Assembly: GCA_019247335.1 (NCBI GenBank)
Contig: JAFAPB010000065.1
Location: 1 to 8,072 of the forward strand
Direction of reading: 5' to 3'
Length of the DNA stretch: 8,072 nucleotides
From: Candidatus Kaiserbacteria bacterium
GTDB lineage: Bacteria > Patescibacteriota > Minisyncoccia > Phycocordibacterales > UBA2100
Under the pieces are notes generated by a model. The model had not been told where the DNA came from. It saw only the letters and a list, made by a program, of their open reading frames with translations, and ran no database searches. Positions 5,630 through 8,072 of this stretch are shown here, piece after piece. The position numbers and the translations under genes were made by a program. The first letter of the stretch is position 1, and each line of letters opens with the position of its first letter.

Positions 5630-7450
5630 ATGGGAAAGGCGGTCAAATACTTCAATAAAATCCTTAACTACGCGCGATCACATATCGCGGTCTCTACCAT
5701 TGCGGCAGTCGTCGTACTCGGCGGCGGTTATGGAGTGTACGCCAAAGCGCACGCGGCGTCCCAACCGGTCAAATACGTCCTGACCAAGGCGCGTACCGAG
5801 CGGATCGTTGCCAGCGTCACGGGATCCGGCCAGGTCTCCGCGACCAACCAGGTCGACCTCAAACCGAAAGCTGGCGGCGAGGTTGTCTCAATCATTGCTC
5901 GCGAAGGTCAGGTGCTCCCTGCGGGCGCCGCGATCGCGTATATCGATTCGACCGACGCGCAAAAAACAGTACGTGACGCGCAGACCGCATTGGAGTCCGC
6001 GCAGCTCTCCTTGCAGAAGCTTCAGAAGCCGGCCGATTCGCTCTCCGTCACCCAGGCCCAGAATGCGATTGCGAAGGCCGAGGAGAGCGAGAGCGACTCG
6101 AAAGACGATCTCGCGAAGGCGTACGATGACGGATTTACTGACGTTGCGAACGCATTCGTCGATCTGCCGGATATTATTTCCGGGCTCAATACCACGCTCT
6201 ACGGATTCGATACAAAGCTCGGCGGCTCGGGACAGTGGAACATCGATTTCTACGCCAATCAGATCAATACCGCGCACAACGATATGTCGGGCATGGCGCT
6301 CGCGAATGATGCCAAAGCGAAATACAAAACCGCCCGCGCCGCATACGACAAGGCGTTCGCCGACTACAAAGCGACAGACCGCAATGCGGACAGCGCGACC
6401 ATCGAAGCGCTGATTCAGGAAAGCTCGGACACGGTGAACAGTGTCTCCGATGCGATCAAGGCGATGAACAATGTCATACGTGTGTATGAAGATGCGCTCG
6501 GCAATGCGACGCCACCCTCTACCGCCGGCACTCAGCTCTCTTCGCTCAATACGTATACTTCCACGGTTAACGGCGACGTGACCGCGCTGCGCAATGCGCT
6601 TTCGACGATAAAGAATTCCAAGCAGGCCATTGCGGACGCAGAGCGCACCATTGCGGAAAATCAGGAATCGCTCCAGAAGTTGCAGGACGGTACGGATCCC
6701 CTGGACATTAAGTCCGCGCAGCTGACGGTGGAGCAGCGGCAGGATGCGCTCACGGACGCAAGAAATACTCTTGCCGATTACACGATACGCGCGCCGTTCT
6801 CCGGTACGCTCGCAAAACTCGATATTCATAAAGGCGATTCCGTCTCAACGGGAAGCGCGGTCGCGACGATGGTGACCAAGCAGCAGATCGCCGAACTTTC
6901 GCTCAATGAGGTCGACGCGGCGAAAGTCGCCGTCGGCCAAAAAGCACAGCTGACCTTCGATGCGATCGACGGACTTACCATCGACGGCTCCGTCGCGTCG
7001 ATCGACACGATCGGCACGGTCTCGCAGGGCGTCGTCACGTACACGGTAAAAGTCGCGTTCGATACGCAGGACCCACGCGTCAAGACCGGCATGACGGTGA
7101 ATGCGACGATAACGACTGATGCAAGTGACAATGCGCTTGTCGTCCCATCGAGCGCGATCAAACGCCAAGGCGAGAACTCGTATGTACTCGTCGTTGAGAA
7201 TCCGCCCGCGCAGTTCTCGCCCACCGGCGTGGAGCTTCCAGAAAACCCCAAGCGCGTTGCCGTCACGACAGGTATTTCCAATGACACGCAGACCGAGATC
7301 AAGTCGGGACTAAACGAAGGCGACACCGTGGTCGTACGCACCGTGACCGGCTCGACCCAAGCAGCCGCGACCGGCAATTCAGGGGGTCTTTTCGGCGGTC
7401 CGCCGCAGCGCGGCGGCGGCACGGGCAACGTACGCATACAGGCCCGCTAG
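5630..7450 (+). CDS. HlyD/MacA-like membrane fusion (adaptor) protein
   Basis: Adaptor subunit of an ABC export system, anchored in the inner membrane with most of the protein outside the cytoplasm. The product has 606 residues, long for MacA-type proteins (about 370-400). A short basic N-terminus is followed by one membrane helix at about 17-37. The first lipoyl half-motif is at about 73-107 (VDLKPKAGGEVVSI). A long helical, Ala/Gln-rich arm spans 108-386. The second lipoyl half is at about 385-416 (YTIRAPFSGTLAKL), then the beta-barrel at about 418-497, the membrane-proximal domain to about 575 and a Gly-rich tail (GGLFGGPPQRGGG). SLQKLQ recurs at 127-132 and 347-352, at matching ends of the two arm halves. 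The extra length lies in the arm (about 135-345). There is no Shine-Dalgarno; the ATG follows a -10 by ten bases. The ABC ATPase gene begins one base after the stop. The cargo cannot be told from sequence. Confidence 0.92.
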   Translation: MGKAVKYFNKILNYARSHIAVSTIAAVVVLGGGYGVYAKAHAASQPVKYVLTKARTERIVASVTGSGQVSATNQVDLKPKAGGEVVSIIAREGQVLPAGAAIAYIDSTDAQKTVRDAQTALESAQLSLQKLQKPADSLSVTQAQNAIAKAEESESDSKDDLAKAYDDGFTDVANAFVDLPDIISGLNTTLYGFDTKLGGSGQWNIDFYANQINTAHNDMSGMALANDAKAKYKTARAAYDKAFADYKATDRNADSATIEALIQESSDTVNSVSDAIKAMNNVIRVYEDALGNATPPSTAGTQLSSLNTYTSTVNGDVTALRNALSTIKNSKQAIADAERTIAENQESLQKLQDGTDPLDIKSAQLTVEQRQDALTDARNTLADYTIRAPFSGTLAKLDIHKGDSVSTGSAVATMVTKQQIAELSLNEVDAAKVAVGQKAQLTFDAIDGLTIDGSVASIDTIGTVSQGVVTYTVKVAFDTQDPRVKTGMTVNATITTDASDNALVVPSSAIKRQGENSYVLVVENPPAQFSPTGVELPENPKRVAVTTGISNDTQTEIKSGLNEGDTVVVRTVTGSTQAAATGNSGGLFGGPPQRGGGTGNVRIQAR

Positions 7451-7451
7451 C

Positions 7452-8072
7452 ATGAAAGAAGCGAAGATCCGCGTCGAGAACGTCACCAAAACGTACCAGA
7501 GCGGTGATGTTGCCTTTCAGGCGCTCAAAGGCGTCTCGTTCGAGATCACTGGCGGCGAATTCGTGGCGATCATGGGGCCTTCCGGCTCGGGCAAGTCGAC
7601 GCTCATGCATATCCTCGGCTGCCTCGACACGCCGACCACGGGTACCTATGTCCTCGACGGCACGGATGTCTCACTGCTTTCGGACGACGAACTCGCCGAT
7701 ATCCGTCGCAAGAAGATCGGATTCGTATTTCAGGCCTTCAATCTCCTGCCGCGAACAAGCGTGATGCGCAACGTCATGCTGCCCCTCGTGTATGCGAATA
7801 CGCCCGACGACGAGCGCGAGCGGCGAACGAAACGTGCCCTTGAGAGCGCGGGATTTGCCGAAACGCATTACTACCACAAATCCAACCAGCTCTCCGGCGG
7901 CCAGATTCAGCGCGTTGCCATCGCACGCGCGCTCGTGAATGACCCGACGATGATTCTCGCCGACGAGCCGACCGGCAACCTCGACACGCAGACCGGCGAG
8001 ATCGTGCTCGGCACCTTCCAGCGCCTCAACCGCGAGCACGGCCAGACCATCATCCTCGTCACCCACGACCCC
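7452..8072 (+). CDS. MacB/LolD-type ABC transporter ATP-binding protein, C-terminus missing
   Basis: ATPase that powers an export or mechanotransmission-type ABC system working with the preceding adaptor. The first 207 codons are present out of a usual 220-250, so only the end is cut by the window edge. Walker A GPSGSGKST is at 42-50, Q-loop Gln94 in GFVFQAFNLLP, ABC signature LSGGQ at 147-151, Walker B ILADEP at 168-173, D-loop NLD at 176-178 and H-loop His205 in LVTHD. The FQAFNLLPRTSVMRNVMLPL segment and ADEPTGNLD are hallmarks of the MacB/LolD/FtsE-like class. All catalytic residues are intact. It begins one base after the adaptor stop without a Shine-Dalgarno, so translation is probably coupled. 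A separate MacB-like permease gene, or a fused permease domain, is expected beyond the right edge. Confidence 0.95.
   Translation, partial: MKEAKIRVENVTKTYQSGDVAFQALKGVSFEITGGEFVAIMGPSGSGKSTLMHILGCLDTPTTGTYVLDGTDVSLLSDDELADIRRKKIGFVFQAFNLLPRTSVMRNVMLPLVYANTPDDERERRTKRALESAGFAETHYYHKSNQLSGGQIQRVAIARALVNDPTMILADEPTGNLDTQTGEIVLGTFQRLNREHGQTIILVTHDP

Noticed and set aside
5888..6829. Open minus-strand frame of 313 codons opposite the HlyD-like gene
   Set aside because: Antisense to a well-supported adaptor gene, with Arg/Ile-rich low-quality composition and no start signals.

Overview
The window reads as chromosomal sequence from a moderately GC-rich bacterium (roughly 55% GC by eye) with tightly packed genes. 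TGA is used as a stop (tgt, msrA), which argues against TGA-recoding lineages. A candidate-phyla (Patescibacteria/Parcubacteria-like) origin is my best guess. It rests on an unusual insertion in Tgt, an HlyD-type adaptor with a very long periplasmic-type arm beside a MacB-type ATPase, and the near absence of Shine-Dalgarno sequences. The sequence alone does not prove this assignment.

Layout. Positions 1-1408 (minus) hold the N-terminal 469 codons of uvrB (nucleotide excision repair), which runs off the left edge. Divergent from it, 1492-1902 (plus) encodes an unrecognised 136-residue helical protein with a strong Shine-Dalgarno and its own hairpin terminator. Then come, all on the minus strand, tgt (1931-3151, tRNA-guanine transglycosylase), tyrS (3176-4423, tyrosyl-tRNA synthetase), and an overlapping pair: msrA (5008-5568, methionine sulfoxide reductase A) followed by a minimal zincin-type metallopeptidase (4590-5015). 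A terminator hairpin separates that pair from tyrS. Divergent from msrA, the plus strand carries an HlyD/MacA-like membrane fusion protein (5630-7450) and, one base later, a MacB/LolD-type ABC ATPase (7452 to the right edge), which look like the start of a tripartite-style export operon.

The most notable pattern is not a gene. uvrB, tgt, tyrS and msrA each have a good -10 hexamer (TAAAGT, TATAGT, TATAGT, TATACT) ending exactly six bases before the ATG. Three of the four are of the extended TGn type. With normal -10 to start-site spacing, transcription would begin at the A of the start codon, so these mRNAs should be leaderless. The hlyD-like gene is nearly so. Only the 136-residue orphan has a classical ribosome binding site.

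Together the genes cover DNA repair, translation/tRNA modification, protein oxidative repair and export. No mobile element, CRISPR array, tRNA or rRNA was seen, and no stretch over 300 bases lacks a gene.
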